In this document: one piece after another, positions 18,362 to 28,887 of the stretch
Position numbering within the stretch: position 1 is the first letter of the stretch
Layout of the letters: each line of letters begins with the position of its first letter
From: Spisula solida
Taxonomy: Eukaryota; Mollusca; Bivalvia; Venerida; Mactridae
Assembly: GCA_947247005.1 (NCBI GenBank)
Contig: OX365952.1
Span: 49,518,722-49,582,721, forward strand
DNA length: 64,000 bases
Reading direction: 5' to 3'
Program-made: the position numbers and the translations under genes
The notes under the pieces: generated by a model
The model's database searches: none
What the model was told of the DNA's origin: nothing
What the model saw: the letters and a program-made list of their open reading frames with translations, nothing else

Positions 18362-20614
18362 ATGGACAACTCAAACCATGAGAGGCACCTCAAGGAGATT
18401 AGGGACATGGCCAATCGGGGGCAAACTATGGCATCAGACCGGCTGGTGGAGTTTGTGGGGTTGTGCCCACCGGAGTTGAGAGAACAGGCTGAAGCCGCCC
18501 TGCTCAAACAAGTCGCCGTGGGACGCCGCCGCAGCAAGAAAGCCTGGCTGAAGACCCTGGCGAAGAAACTGCTGGAAATCAACTTCCAGAATAGGGATTG
18601 GCTGTGTGCACATGTGGCGGTGCTTCCTCAACCGAAGCGTACCGTCACATGGGCTGAAGACGTGCAGGGCCCCAGCCGTGACATCCGCCTCCAAACCAAC
18701 CCCAACCTGGAGAGGAGGACGGAGAACGCCCAGGAGGAGGCCGGGAAGGAAGAAGAGCCACAGGCGGTAGTGACAGTGGAGGTCATGGTACCAGCAGGAG
18801 CAGAAGGAGGGGGAACTGACGAGGACCTGGGGGATGAGCTCCTGGTGGTTTGCTCCCTGGATGAGGAGGCGGAGCTGGAGGAGTATGAGGAGGAGGCCCT
18901 GCTAGCCAGCCCCTCTAGGAAACGGCACCAATCCGGCCATATTCCGATGGAACAGGCTTCCACCTCGCCAGCAAGCCCGCCGAAACCTTTGATGCCCGTA
19001 GCAGCCAGACCCAAGACTACCATGGACCGCAGGTTACTGGATCTGGCTTCAGCTGCGCCGACTCCCACCTCTACTCCTCAACCTGAGTATCGAGGAAGAG
19101 AGAGGCGTAGACGTCGCCATCGATCCAGGCAGTCCAGTCATAGGGCACACCGGGATGAGACCTCCCAGGGACAGCGCCAGGAGAGGGAAAGTTCTCGCCA
19201 CGAGCCGCGCCATGAGTCGTATTCCCGGTTGGTGAGGCAGCAATCAGCAAGCGGCCTAAGAAAACGCAGCCCGACGAGGACAACAGGCAGTAGCCAAAGC
19301 CAGCCCGAAAAAAGGTCCAAGCCTGCAACCTCTTCTAAACGGTGCCTCGTTGGTGGATGTAGGGAGGAGTTGAGTGAGGAGCACGCCTTCGGGGACCACG
19401 TACCCCTCTTGTTCCACCCTAACCTTGGTGGACATGAGGTGGCGGTAAGAAGACGGACCGCCCTCACCTATCTCCAGCGTGTGCTGGTGGGACAGCATCA
19501 GTCCCTCCATGTGCTGTTGGAGATGGTTGGGGGAGCAGAGGAGCCACTGTCGGAGTCGGAACAGATCGGAATGGCGGAATTTGCTAGGGCTGCAGACTTA
19601 GATGCAAGGGAACAGTCAGCCGGAGGAGTTGCATCCCTCATCTCGTGGAGGAGCGTGCTTTCTCTTGTTTCCTTCCTCACCCAGGAGGAGCAAGAGAAGT
19701 TCCGACGCCTCTTCGAGTTGTCGGATGCAGAGAAGGAGATGTTACCGAAACGTGAGGAGGGTTTCGACAGCCACTGTCACCTGGACCGAACAATGTCCAA
19801 GGGAGGCATCTCCACCTCATCCGTTGAAGAAGTCTTGAAGCTGTGGCCGGTACCGACCAAGTACAAGATAGGAATCCCCAGGATGGTGGGCGTCTTCTGC
19901 GACCCCGCCACCTACCCGTCTGCCGAGGAACTGGTTGCCTGGAGAGCCCAGGGTGTGTACCCCGCAATCGGGTGGCACCCCAGGAATCCGACTGGAAGGG
20001 AAGGGGACTGGGAAGCCTTTCAGACTCTTATCAGTAGGCCGGAGGTGGTGGCTTTGGGCGAAGTTGGTCTAGAGAGGAACGAGCCCATGGATACCTGGCG
20101 CTCCCAGATGGAGAGGCTTGAGCAGGTGCTGGACTGTCTGAGGCGGCCAGACCTTGTTCTTGTCCTCCATTGCCGGAGCACTGACATCGGAGAGGACGAG
20201 GCCTGGATGTCGCTCATGCACCTCCTTAAGGGTCATGCAGCAGTCCACAAGGACCAGCTGATTCACTGCCATTGTTTCACCGGGAGCCGCCGGATGGCTG
20301 AGAGGTGGATAGCTGAGTTCCCTAATACCTACTTTGGGTACACCGCTATCGTGGCCCGGTACAGGGAACCAGAGCACCGTTCGAAAATCGACTGCTTGCA
20401 ATGGATGCCAGTAGAGCGCCTTCTCCTGGAGACAGACGCACCGTACTTCGCGTCTCCCAGATCGAGAGCCCGCCGCACCACGCCCGCTCATCTTGGGTGC
20501 GTGGCCGCTGACGTTGCAGATTACCGGCAGGAGTCATGGACACAACTTCTCCGTAGAGCCGCCCAGAACACGGACCGTCTCTACATCCAGAAGTTGGGCC
20601 CAGAGGTGGTGTAA
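18362..20614 (+). CDS. ORF3: TatD-family metal-dependent nuclease with disordered N-terminal half
   Basis: The 750-residue protein starts at an ACCATGG context; the frame is open from 18260 and overlaps pol by 59 bases. Residues 1-320 include an acidic stretch (about 135-195) and an Arg/Ser/Glu-rich stretch (about 255-325) likely to be disordered. A Cys/His cluster (C328, C333, H341, H346) could bind zinc. Residues of about 468-745 are a full TatD hydrolase domain: FDSHCHLD (H471, H473), YPAIGWHP, VVALGEVGLE (E567), VLHCR (H603), LIHCHCF (H635/H637) and ETDAPYF (D692). All expected metal ligands are present. TatD proteins are two-metal DNA or RNA nucleases; the long N-terminal extension recalls animal TATDN2. 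A nuclease of this kind is not a standard retrotransposon part. There are no membrane segments, so this is not an envelope protein. Substrate and role are unknown. Confidence 0.93.
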   Translation: MDNSNHERHLKEIRDMANRGQTMASDRLVEFVGLCPPELREQAEAALLKQVAVGRRRSKKAWLKTLAKKLLEINFQNRDWLCAHVAVLPQPKRTVTWAEDVQGPSRDIRLQTNPNLERRTENAQEEAGKEEEPQAVVTVEVMVPAGAEGGGTDEDLGDELLVVCSLDEEAELEEYEEEALLASPSRKRHQSGHIPMEQASTSPASPPKPLMPVAARPKTTMDRRLLDLASAAPTPTSTPQPEYRGRERRRRRHRSRQSSHRAHRDETSQGQRQERESSRHEPRHESYSRLVRQQSASGLRKRSPTRTTGSSQSQPEKRSKPATSSKRCLVGGCREELSEEHAFGDHVPLLFHPNLGGHEVAVRRRTALTYLQRVLVGQHQSLHVLLEMVGGAEEPLSESEQIGMAEFARAADLDAREQSAGGVASLISWRSVLSLVSFLTQEEQEKFRRLFELSDAEKEMLPKREEGFDSHCHLDRTMSKGGISTSSVEEVLKLWPVPTKYKIGIPRMVGVFCDPATYPSAEELVAWRAQGVYPAIGWHPRNPTGREGDWEAFQTLISRPEVVALGEVGLERNEPMDTWRSQMERLEQVLDCLRRPDLVLVLHCRSTDIGEDEAWMSLMHLLKGHAAVHKDQLIHCHCFTGSRRMAERWIAEFPNTYFGYTAIVARYREPEHRSKIDCLQWMPVERLLLETDAPYFASPRSRARRTTPAHLGCVAADVADYRQESWTQLLRRAAQNTDRLYIQKLGPEVV

Positions 20615-20812
20615 GAGGCTGAGGGCGGGTTGGTCCCACCGTAACCGTGGGTGCCGGCCCCCGGCTGAGACGGTGCGGCTCAGTCGGGTAGGCAGGTGGC
20701 TCGAGACCTAAACCTGTTTCGCTGCCAAGTACCAAGTACTGGTTAAGGAATCCAGGAAACCATCAGATGGCAAGGATCCCAGCATCGTACAGACAGTGCG
20801 CACTCCTTTATA
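20615..20812 (+). other. Untranslated stretch between ORF3 and the polypurine tract
   Basis: About 200 GC-rich bases inside the retrotransposon without a further ORF of note. It is probably the 3' untranslated region of all element transcripts. Confidence 0.6.
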
Positions 20813-20825
20813 GGATCGGGAGGAG
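20813..20825 (+). other. Polypurine tract
   Basis: GGATCGGGAGGAG abuts the 3' LTR. It is purine-rich with two pyrimidine interruptions, in the position where plus-strand DNA synthesis is primed. Confidence 0.75.
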
Positions 20826-21193
20826 TGTAGTGATCGGCGGTTCCTAAAGGACCGCATACCACGAGAAATGGACCCGCGGTGCAGGGCGCTTCAACCAACC
20901 GTGTCTCCCGCGCTATGACGGGATTACGATTGGTTGCTGAGGAAAGATGGAGGTCTGCAACCGACCGAGTGGATCGCCCGGGAAAATAGGGACCGCTGAT
21001 TGGCTGAAAGGGGATTCTGGAGGATGCTGGGATTGCGGAGAGGAAAAAAGAACGTCGCCATCTTGACGTGAGAGCGGAAAGAAGACAAGTCTGTGTAAAT
21101 TATTCGAATAGTGGATTATATGGTAACAACTGAGCGGTGAGTGTGCCCTTATTTCCCCTAGTTGTGTGACTGAACGTTGCCCCTAGTTCCTTA
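20826..21193 (+). repeat. 3' LTR
   Basis: 368 bases, identical by eye to the 5' LTR. It is followed by TGTT (21194-21197), the second copy of the target duplication, and then repeat R resumes. Confidence 0.95.
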
Positions 21194-21197
21194 TGTT

Positions 21198-21846
21198 TTA
21201 ACATAAACCTACCTAATGTCGCGCACGTTAATTAAACTTCGTGTAAATATATATATTAATACTGTATACTTCTTGAAGTCAACACCAATGTTGATTGATT
21301 GCCAATTAGCTAACTGTTGCGAGATTCTACAAGGAACATCAACTAAATTTAGACGATTTTCTGCTTTGCTATGCAAATGGTGTCAAATTTAAAAGGGGAG
21401 TAACTCTGGACAATCAAAACATAGCTAAATTCCGTTTCGAAAACGGTCAGTATCGATTTTCAAGGACGGGACTATTTTACACTGTTTGACGAACTTACTT
21501 TTTCCTTTTTCATCCCGATCTGTGGCTGATATTGCACTTGAAAAAATATTGCTCACAACATCTTTTACGCGGTTCTTGCGTCACCCAAAACGTTTATTAC
21601 AGCAGTTGACAAGTTACTTCCTGGTTTGTGGCGGCCATTTGGTCGTCTGTTTGGTATCACGTGATTAATATTTAGACGGTGTCGCTGTTTTTCCCTAACT
21701 TACGATAAAATTTATCGTAGCGAAGATAGTTGAGTTACGACAGCGTCTATGAAACGCTCTTATCGTAGTGTTAAGTTTATCGTATCTCCCAAACTTACGA
21801 TAATATAGCATCTTAGTTACGATATGTTTATGAAACGGGCCCCTGG
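21198..21846. repeat. Repeat R, left copy, part 2
   Basis: This is collinear with 30516-31169, ending in 'tatgaaacgggcccctgg'. Its last 160 bases are packed with TTATCGTAA and TACGATAA motifs. The ORFs here are fortuitous. Confidence 0.85.
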
Positions 21847-22010
21847 GGCCCGTTTCATAAACATATCTTAAGCAAATCTTATCGTAAATATTATCGTAAG
21901 AGAAATTTTCTCGTAAAACGCGTTTCATAGAAATTATCGTAACTAAGATTATCGCAAATAGCGCTAAAATTTCTCGTAACTCTACGAGAGCCTCGACCCT
22001 CTCTTAGTCG
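21847..22010. repeat. Inverted partner arm of the GGGCCC-ended repeat
   Basis: Immediately after the end of R, 'ggcccgtttcataaacatat' starts an inverse-oriented sequence with the same TTATCGTAA and TTTCTCGTAA motifs. Together with 21678-21846 it forms a head-to-head palindrome with a perfect centre. The right R copy has only the left arm. Confidence 0.75.
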
Positions 22011-24236
22011 GTGCAATTGTCGTAACTCAAACCAAAATGGCCGCCAAATGATCCCGATTAGAATACAATTTAGTGAATTTTGGCTACAAAACGTAGTGTC
22101 GAATAGTTTTGGGACGAACCGTCAGTTATGGGTTACAAAGTAGAACGAGCGGACGACGCTTGAATGTTGAAAATGAAAACAACGCTCATAAGAAATCCAA
22201 TCAAATGCCTTCGCCGGATTCGATGCCAAGATGACCCAGGTAAATGTATGTTTTATTCTTTAACATCTATGTAAATGCGATACTAGTCCAATAGTTCGCA
22301 ATCCAAGTTGTTTATTTTGTCTTTGACGCAAAAAATTCCATTTTGACATTTCAACAGTTCAAGGGAGAGCACTCGGGACAATTTTTTTTGGTGAGAAAAA
22401 ACATTAAATTTGTGCATTTGTTTAATTACCAAATGCCTCTGATCAGTTATCAAATGACCATAATGTTGACTGTATATGCCCACACGTATGAAAGCTATCC
22501 ATAACCTGTTACCTCTTGTTTTTAAGTTTACACTATACCCCACCCACCCACTTCACACTCTCTAGGCTATCCTACTATAATAGTCTCTGGTCTATCACAG
22601 GCTTTCTAAGTCTTGTTGTATAATACCAAACACAGTGTGGTACATCTACTTCTGGTTCTGCATAGAAAGCCATTGACAAATGAACCCAACGCTTAGAGTG
22701 AATGGTCTGTTTTAGTTTATGGCATCTGACAGCAGTTTAATATGTCGAACAGGGTGCCCCACTATCTTATTGAAAAAAGACATCTTGTAGCTTTTTTATT
22801 GTGAGTGATTATAGGTCATTTACAACTGACGGTAGCTGTTCGGTTAACTGTTTAGCAATGTCGTTCGAGTGTCTGCATTTTTTAAGCTCTCGCCCAGGAG
22901 GTCTGGTTTGATCCTCAATTGCTCATTGTAAAATTATTCCTTCAGTTGACAATGTGATAAACCTGGATGAAACGACACTTGATACCACGGTCAGCAGATA
23001 ATTTGTCAGACTAACGGACCGACCGCAAGCATGACTCCAATTGCTTGTATGATCTTTGATACTGCCAAATTCAACCATTCTTAGCATCATTAGGTAGATG
23101 CCAATTAAATACTATGATGTAGCTCTGTGGGTAACCGGTTGTCATACGGGGCTCATAGCCATATCTCTCTCAGGTAAATCTGTAAACTGCCACTCTTTTT
23201 TGCAGGACTGTATGCACAAAAGAATATACTGGTAGATGTAGTTTGTACAATCTCCAACAACGGAAGAAGAGAATCAACTTTATAATCTGACATCTAGACA
23301 TCATCAATAGAAAAAAGGATTATGATAAATGGTAATATTTCTTTGTCAATACATTTTTCTAATAAATATGATAGGACCGACATACATTTGCGTTTACAAT
23401 CATGAGTTAGGTCAACCCTAGAAAAAATCTTAAACTAGAAGTGCGTCCATATAACACGAATGCCACCACATGCTATTTGACCATGTTGACCGTTTCATCA
23501 TTTCAAGGGCCACTACTCTGCTAATACTAGTGATCAATGGGTCTATTTGGAAAAAGCTAGGGTAGCACATCCAGATTCCTTGTGTCACACAAACTTTCGG
23601 TCTCTCAAATAAGGGGTCATTGGCAAATTAGGCAGGGTAAAAACCAAATGGCCACGCACTTAAGCAATATAAAATATTGAGAGTTAAGAGCGACACAAGC
23701 AAACATCATTTTTAGGGCAATGACTCTAAAGCTGGTATCCGAATAAAACTATACTCATTTTCGTGATCAAGCAGTTTTAGTTTTGCTTCGAATGTCTAGA
23801 AATTGTTAATTTGTGTATTTATGCATTTTTCAGGTAGTTAATACATGACCTCCGATGAACTGGAAACAGAACATACTACACCAAGAAGACATTGACCTGA
23901 AGCAATAAAACTACATAAACATTTAAAGAAAACTTTAGTGTTTGTCAGTGATCAAAATTCAGGAATTTTACTCAATCTGGACATACCTTTTCGTCATTTG
24001 TGTCTATGCTTTACATACAGTCAAACTTTTGAGACCACCTGTGAACAAATACCGCTAGGATGAAACCTGTCTGCAAAGACCGCCAAATTGATCTCGGATT
24101 CTCCCATCAGACAATTTTCAATTATATTTTCATACATGTTATGAAAGAACACCTTCCATCCAAATCAACATTTACTGTTTCTATAGGTGGTTACATTAAC
24201 AGATGTATTGGACTTTAGCAGCATGTTGTTGTAATT
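22011..24236. other. No gene recognised; weak plus-strand exon-like signals
   Basis: AT-rich DNA. On the plus strand a stretch ending 'gatgacccag' before GTAAATG (22242), 'tttttgcag' before 23206, and a stretch ending with AATAAA near 23906 look like splice and polyadenylation signals. The joined reading frame is very short, so at most this is a non-coding transcript. A weak tRNA-like stretch (B box ggtttgatcc) lies near 22905. Confidence 0.35.
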
Positions 24237-24400
24237 ATACCCCCGCACAACCAGTTGTAAGGGGGGTATACTGTATTCAGATTGTCCGTCCGTCTGTCTG
24301 TCTGTCCGTAGAAACATTCTTGTGGACGCAACTCCTACAGTTTGGGTAGGATTTTGCTCAAACTTTCACATGAATTTTGGCAGAATTATGGCCCTTTGCC
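24237..24400. repeat. Dispersed repeat terminus
   Basis: 'accagttgtaaggggggtat' followed by a 'gtccgtccgtctgtctgtct' run and 'caaactttcacatgaa' is the form of a dispersed repeat common in mollusc DNA (recalled). Related ends occur near 3965 and 5215. Confidence 0.5.
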
Positions 24401-25084
24401 GGCGGTGGTATATCAGTCTGCTGAATGGCGACAGCTCTAGTTGGAAGTATATTTATTGTTTGCATCTTCCCATTTGTATGACCAACTTCAATTTTTATTG
24501 CAAGCATATGTTGAACTAGCCTTGTGTCTTTGTAATTTTGTATACTGGTACATGTAATATAAATGTACACTTAATATCTTCATTTATTGTCAGTGCATTT
24601 AATGTACAGCTGTAATGTCATTGTTAAGTCAAGTAACAGTAAAATCTTGTGTAGATTTATCCTTATGAAACTTATGGATGGTTGAGGATATCATTTCTGT
24701 TTTAATCATTGGTCCAATATGCATTATTGTTAGTAGTTGTCAATTTTAATCAGTTATAATTTACTGATGTAATGGAAGATCACTGCCCCTTTAATAAAAG
24801 AATATCATAGTAAATACTGTGTTTCTTCTATGTCACTTTGGGCTTAATAAAAAGTGTTTGTTTCTGGTATCATGTCATAAAAATAGGGAAGGTTACCGGT
24901 AACTGTTGCTTTTTCTAAGAATATAACCTACATTATGAGCCAATGAAAACGTTGCATTTTGGCAGTGAAATGAAAATTTAATCATTAAAATTTTACTATT
25001 AACAGACGTGACGTCATGTCTTGGCGCTATATTCCATCAACCAATCAAAATGCTGGATGTTACATTCTAAGTAAGTTGGAGCAT
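24401..25084. other. No gene seen
   Basis: AT-rich, no feature I can support. An AATAAA lies near 24796 without an associated ORF. Confidence 0.5.
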
Positions 25085-25087
25085 ATA

Positions 25088-25160
25088 AAGTAAATTTTTA
25101 ATGACTAAAAAAGATTAGCTTTGCTCGCTCCGCTCTTTTTAATCATTAAAAATTTACTCT
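25088..25160. repeat. Foldback hairpin
   Basis: 'agtaaatttttaatgactaa' on the left and 'attaaaaatttact' on the right are inverse copies around a 'gctcgctccgctc' centre. A weaker relative is near 24975-24995. Confidence 0.75.
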
Positions 25161-25386
25161 ATTCGTTCTAATCTATAACATATAAGATAATCATTACTTT
25201 CAAACTGAATACCATACACTATACAGGGTGCAGACAAATGTTTGGGGTAGGGGAGAATACTGGAAACAAACAACTCTTTTTAGGCCTTTAAGTGTAATTA
25301 GTCTCGAATACTTGTATGCCACTCATCCAGTTAGTATGCCGATTCTAGCTATGGGCAGGGATGCCATTCATCCAACTGACTATACA

Positions 25387-25575
25387 GGCCTCCTCGATAG
25401 CTAAGCGGTAGAGCATCCGCTTCAAGCAAGGGAAGTTTCGGGTTCGATCCTAGGTCCCGTCAAACTAAAGGCGAAATAAAATGGTACCAGTATTTCTCTT
25501 GCTAGATGCTCAGCATAAAAGGGAATATGGCTTCTCTTTTCTCATACCTTTGTGGTATCACAATCAACCTTAGAT
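25387..25575 (+). mobile_element. tRNA-derived SINE
   Basis: The head (25387-25462) has an A box (TAGCTAAGCGG) and B box (GGTTCGATCC) at tRNA spacing, but the acceptor arms do not pair. A body follows ('aaatggtaccagtatttctc', 'tgctcagcataaaa'), ending near 'ggtatcacaatcaacc'. The architecture is of a tRNA-headed SINE; I recall near-identical heads in bivalves. Confidence 0.7.
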
Positions 25576-25679
25576 AAATTGGTATAAACCAACTGACTAT
25601 ACATGTATTTAGTTTTCGGACTCAAATTAACAACAAAGCAGTACATCTTATAGGTGTCATGCACTGTGGTATAGGTACA

Positions 25680-26115
25680 CAGGGTTCCCACGGTCAGGGA
25701 AAAACAATTTTTTCAAGGTCAGGGAATTTTGGAATAAATCGGTGAAATCTGGAAATTGAGCAAGTCAAGAAAAAGTCAGGGAATTATTCATTGAAGCTCT
25801 TGATAAGAGTCGTTTCCTATGAAGAAACTACCTAAGACTGAAAAAATCCTCCCTCGCTATTCTCGCTTGGAATTATTTTAAGTTATAATAACTTTATGTC
25901 AATCAACAGCCTTAAAAACTGTTGCCTTTAACCTTTTAGTTCCGTATAAAGCAAATATATCCTCCTTTTCTCTATTTCATTTCCATATTTTGCTCTAACA
26001 AAAGGATCCTGTGTTACCGTATTGCTCTAAAAAGTCGAGGAAAACTGCTCCGTTGTCAGGAAAAAATCAGGGAAAAGTCAGGGAATTTTGTGAAAGAAAA
26101 TTCGTGAGAACCCTG
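25680..26115. mobile_element. 436-bp MITE of the 'gtcagggaa' type
   Basis: The ends CAGGGTTCCCACGG and the inverse of 'cgtgagaaccctg' pair as imperfect TIRs, and GTACA flanks both sides (25675-25679, 26116-26120). 'gtcagggaa' motifs recur inside in both halves. Families of this look are widespread in animals. No transposase. Confidence 0.75.
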
Positions 26116-26439
26116 GTACAGGTATATTGACTCCACTAAACCAGTATTTAGTATAAAGAAAACATAACAATGTATTTCATGTCATCTCTTTTTACCTATT
26201 TAGTATTATGGTTGTAAAGCATTATGCAATTTTAAACAACATGAACTACTGACTAAAAATGTTTATAATATACTCAAAACACAAAAAGAAAGTATCCATC
26301 ATAGTGCATGCATGCATTTCAATTGCAATGCTACTTAACAAACTGATCGAGAACAAATATTGTGACGGTGTATTAAACTGCAAATACGCAACATGAATTT
26401 AAAGGATAACAACCCCTCATTGCTGAACTGAATTAGAAA

Positions 26440-27070
26440 CAAGAAATATCACTGAATACCCCCAGAAATGCTTGACTCAGTCACTTTAATGTGCTCTGAC
26501 AAAAAAACTAGAATTAGTACTGATCATTCATGCAAAGTTCATTGAAATCCAACCAATGGTAACAAAGGGAAAGTGTAGACAAAATTGTAAGTATAAAAAA
26601 ACAAGGGCCGTAACTCCCTTAAAATTAATCCTACCAATGTGTGCCGAGAATATGCTCAGCTAGACTTGGTACTGATCATTCATGCAAAGTTTCATTGAAA
26701 TCCGACTATTGGTAACGGAGGAATATCGCGGACAAAATTTATAAGTGCAGAACAATAAAGGGATACAACTCCCTTCAAATTGATCCACTGGCGTGTGCTG
26801 ACGTTATGCACAACTAGACTTGGTACTGATCAGCCATGCGTAGTTTGGTTACAATCCGACCATTAGTAACAGAGAAATAGCGCAGAAACAATTAATAAGT
26901 GAAAAATTATAAAGGGCCACAACTCCCTTAAAATTGATCGACTGGCTGTGCCAATGATATGCACAACTAGACATGGTACTGACAAGTCATGCAAATTTTC
27001 GATGAAATCCGACAAATAGTTACAGAGAAATAGCGTGGACAAAATTTGCACGGACCAACCAACTATCCTC
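26440..27070. repeat. Decayed ~155-bp tandem array (4 units)
   Basis: Units share 'acaactagacttggtactga', 'aaatccgac', 'agcg.ggacaaaatt' and 'cccttaaaattgat', the same family as 2460-2930. Two copies of the array in one window suggest that it is part of a larger dispersed element. Confidence 0.8.
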
Positions 27071-28040
27071 AAGCATGACTCCAATATAGCCCCTATATAC
27101 TATGTATCTTGGGGTATAATAACTAATTTTGTTCAAACAACATTACTGTTATGCATATTCAATCTATCTGATTATAAGCTGGAGAATTGTTTGGATGTCA
27201 TTAACATCAGTCATACAAATTTGCAAGGAAAATCAATTTTGACAAAAAAAATGTCCAACACTTATTTATGCAGCTTGAGTCAAACTTTGGTATGTTCTGA
27301 ATTACCTCCCTTTGTTTGGAAATAAAAGCTTTATATTTATGGTTAAACTGTTTGCACAAAGTTTGATTCCTCTAAGTAGACCTGAATTAGTTCATACAAA
27401 ATTCTCCCAAATTCAGACTACAAATATTTTCAAGGCATTTTTCAGAACATTTACTGAGGTAAAATTGTATGATTATGTCTGTCGGATAAACATGAAAATT
27501 ATTGTCATTGTGACAACTGCTTTCAAGCACTACTCTTTATACTGAGAGTTCCTTCCAGTTATACAAATGCTTGTAAACCCACATCGTGGCACATGGGTAA
27601 CTTCATAACTTGTACTAAGCACTCGTTTTCGCCAGTCCTTAAAAGTTGCTTTTACCCTTCAACATTTTACAGTCAATTGTGTTAAATTGCACTTTTTTCA
27701 TTTTCCCCATCTTCTCCATTCAACTAACACTCACTGGGACGCCTACCAGGGCGCTGCCATTTTATTCACATTTAAACCTATACCTATACATACATCTAAT
27801 TGGCAGGAAAAGGTGGTTCTGTTTCCTTTTTTACACCAATAATATATCATTTTGGCAACATCTATACACATGTATACATATTCGAGGCTGTTTGCCTTAA
27901 TTCAAGGTTTTCAGTTAAATTCAAGGACTTTTCAAGGCCTTTGCAACCCTTGAATCAGTTCTTTTCATGAGGTATTTATCCCCTCCAGTCCTTCCCTGGT
28001 CAGATTTGGTGTTTAATCAATTTAGAATAGGCACATCTGT
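27071..28040. other. No gene seen
   Basis: AT-rich. At 27900-27960 a 'ttcaaggacttttcaaggcc' stretch resembles an end of another dispersed MITE. The ORFs at 27035-27325, 27312-27545 and 27646-27900 lack motifs and codon structure. Confidence 0.5.
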
Positions 28041-28713
28041 CATCACACATCTGTAAAATTAAAACAAGAACATGTAAGAAGATGTCATCAATATCACGAA
28101 CCAAAACGTACTTCGGAATTCAATTTCAAGGACGCTTAAATTACCAGGATCAAGATGAAGTTGCAAATGATTTTCATATTAAGAGTTATTGCCCTTGACT
28201 TATGAAAGTAAGCAAGTGTTGAAAGTTTCAATGCAATAACATGTACACAATGAGAGAAAATGTCATAATATTGATAAAACGTTAACTAAGAAAAGTTAAA
28301 AATGGGCATAACTCTAAACAAAATGAAGTTACTGAGATTACACTTGACTAATGATGGTGAACAAGTGATGCAAGTTCCAATGCTATATCAAAGATAGTAT
28401 ATGTATATAAGATATGAACTGAATGCAACTGGCACACAAACTGTATACTGACTTATTGGTTATTTGATAGAACAAATATTGTTTTTTGACTTAATTTATA
28501 ACTACTAATGTAAATTCACCGAAACCAGTGATGTTTGTAAAACAGGTATCATCATGTTATAAATACTGAAAACTCATAAGAGTTATTATAAATGTACTGA
28601 TAATTATCAAACTATTTACCAATAAGCCTGATGATCATAGAATACACTGTAATTTTGTCTACTGACCAATATTATTTTATTTTTGTATATGTTCAAATAG
28701 TGGATAAAATATG
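28041..28713. other. Non-coding; possible terminal exon signal on the minus strand
   Basis: On the minus strand 'ttttaattttacag' ends near 28058. If the exon 28801-28714 is spliced to it, the frame closes after two codons. Otherwise I see only decayed repeat-like text. Confidence 0.3.
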
Positions 28714-28801
28714 TATATAATTACCAAGTGTGTCCCCCATTGCATCAACATTACTGGTGGACTCTTGTTCAACATAACTTGGTACAATTACTGAGGCTCT
28801 G
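28714..28801 (-). pseudogene. Candidate coding exon on the minus strand
   Basis: 'gttattttccag' precedes 28801 and a GTAATT donor follows 28714. One frame is open throughout and encodes about 29 residues, starting ASVIVPSYVEQESTSNVDAM, of ordinary protein composition. I do not recognise it. It could be an exon of a host gene whose other exons are lost, or chance. Confidence 0.3.
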
Positions 28802-28887
28802 GAAAATAACAATTTTTAGAATTAATTACAATAATTGAAGTAAATTAGTCTATGGTCTTGAAGTATATTGACGTCAACCTCCTAATG

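Larger units (their letters stand above)
11367..21193 (+). mobile_element. Complete Ty3/gypsy-class LTR retrotransposon with a third, TatD-encoding ORF
   Basis: This 9827-bp element has 368-bp LTRs that I find identical base for base. It is flanked by a 4-bp duplication TGTT (11363-11366, 21194-21197) and has a primer-binding site, gag, pol and ORF3 in order, and a purine-rich tract before the 3' LTR. The order PR-RT-RNaseH-IN is that of Ty3/gypsy. The undamaged counterpart of the target lies at about 30508-30516, where the right copy of repeat R reads 'aagaacataaacc'. It is visibly more GC-rich than its AT-rich surroundings. Intact ORFs and identical LTRs point to a very recent insertion. 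Confidence 0.95.

Noticed and set aside
18362..20614. ORF3 as an envelope gene
   Set aside because: The position after pol suggests env, but there is no signal peptide or membrane span and the TatD motifs are unambiguous.
12169..20735. Many antisense or shifted ORFs over gag, pol and ORF3, up to 172 codons
   Set aside because: Shadows of GC-richer coding sequence in other frames; none has a family motif.
25387..25462. Functional tRNA gene
   Set aside because: A and B boxes are present, but the acceptor arms do not pair; it reads as a SINE head.
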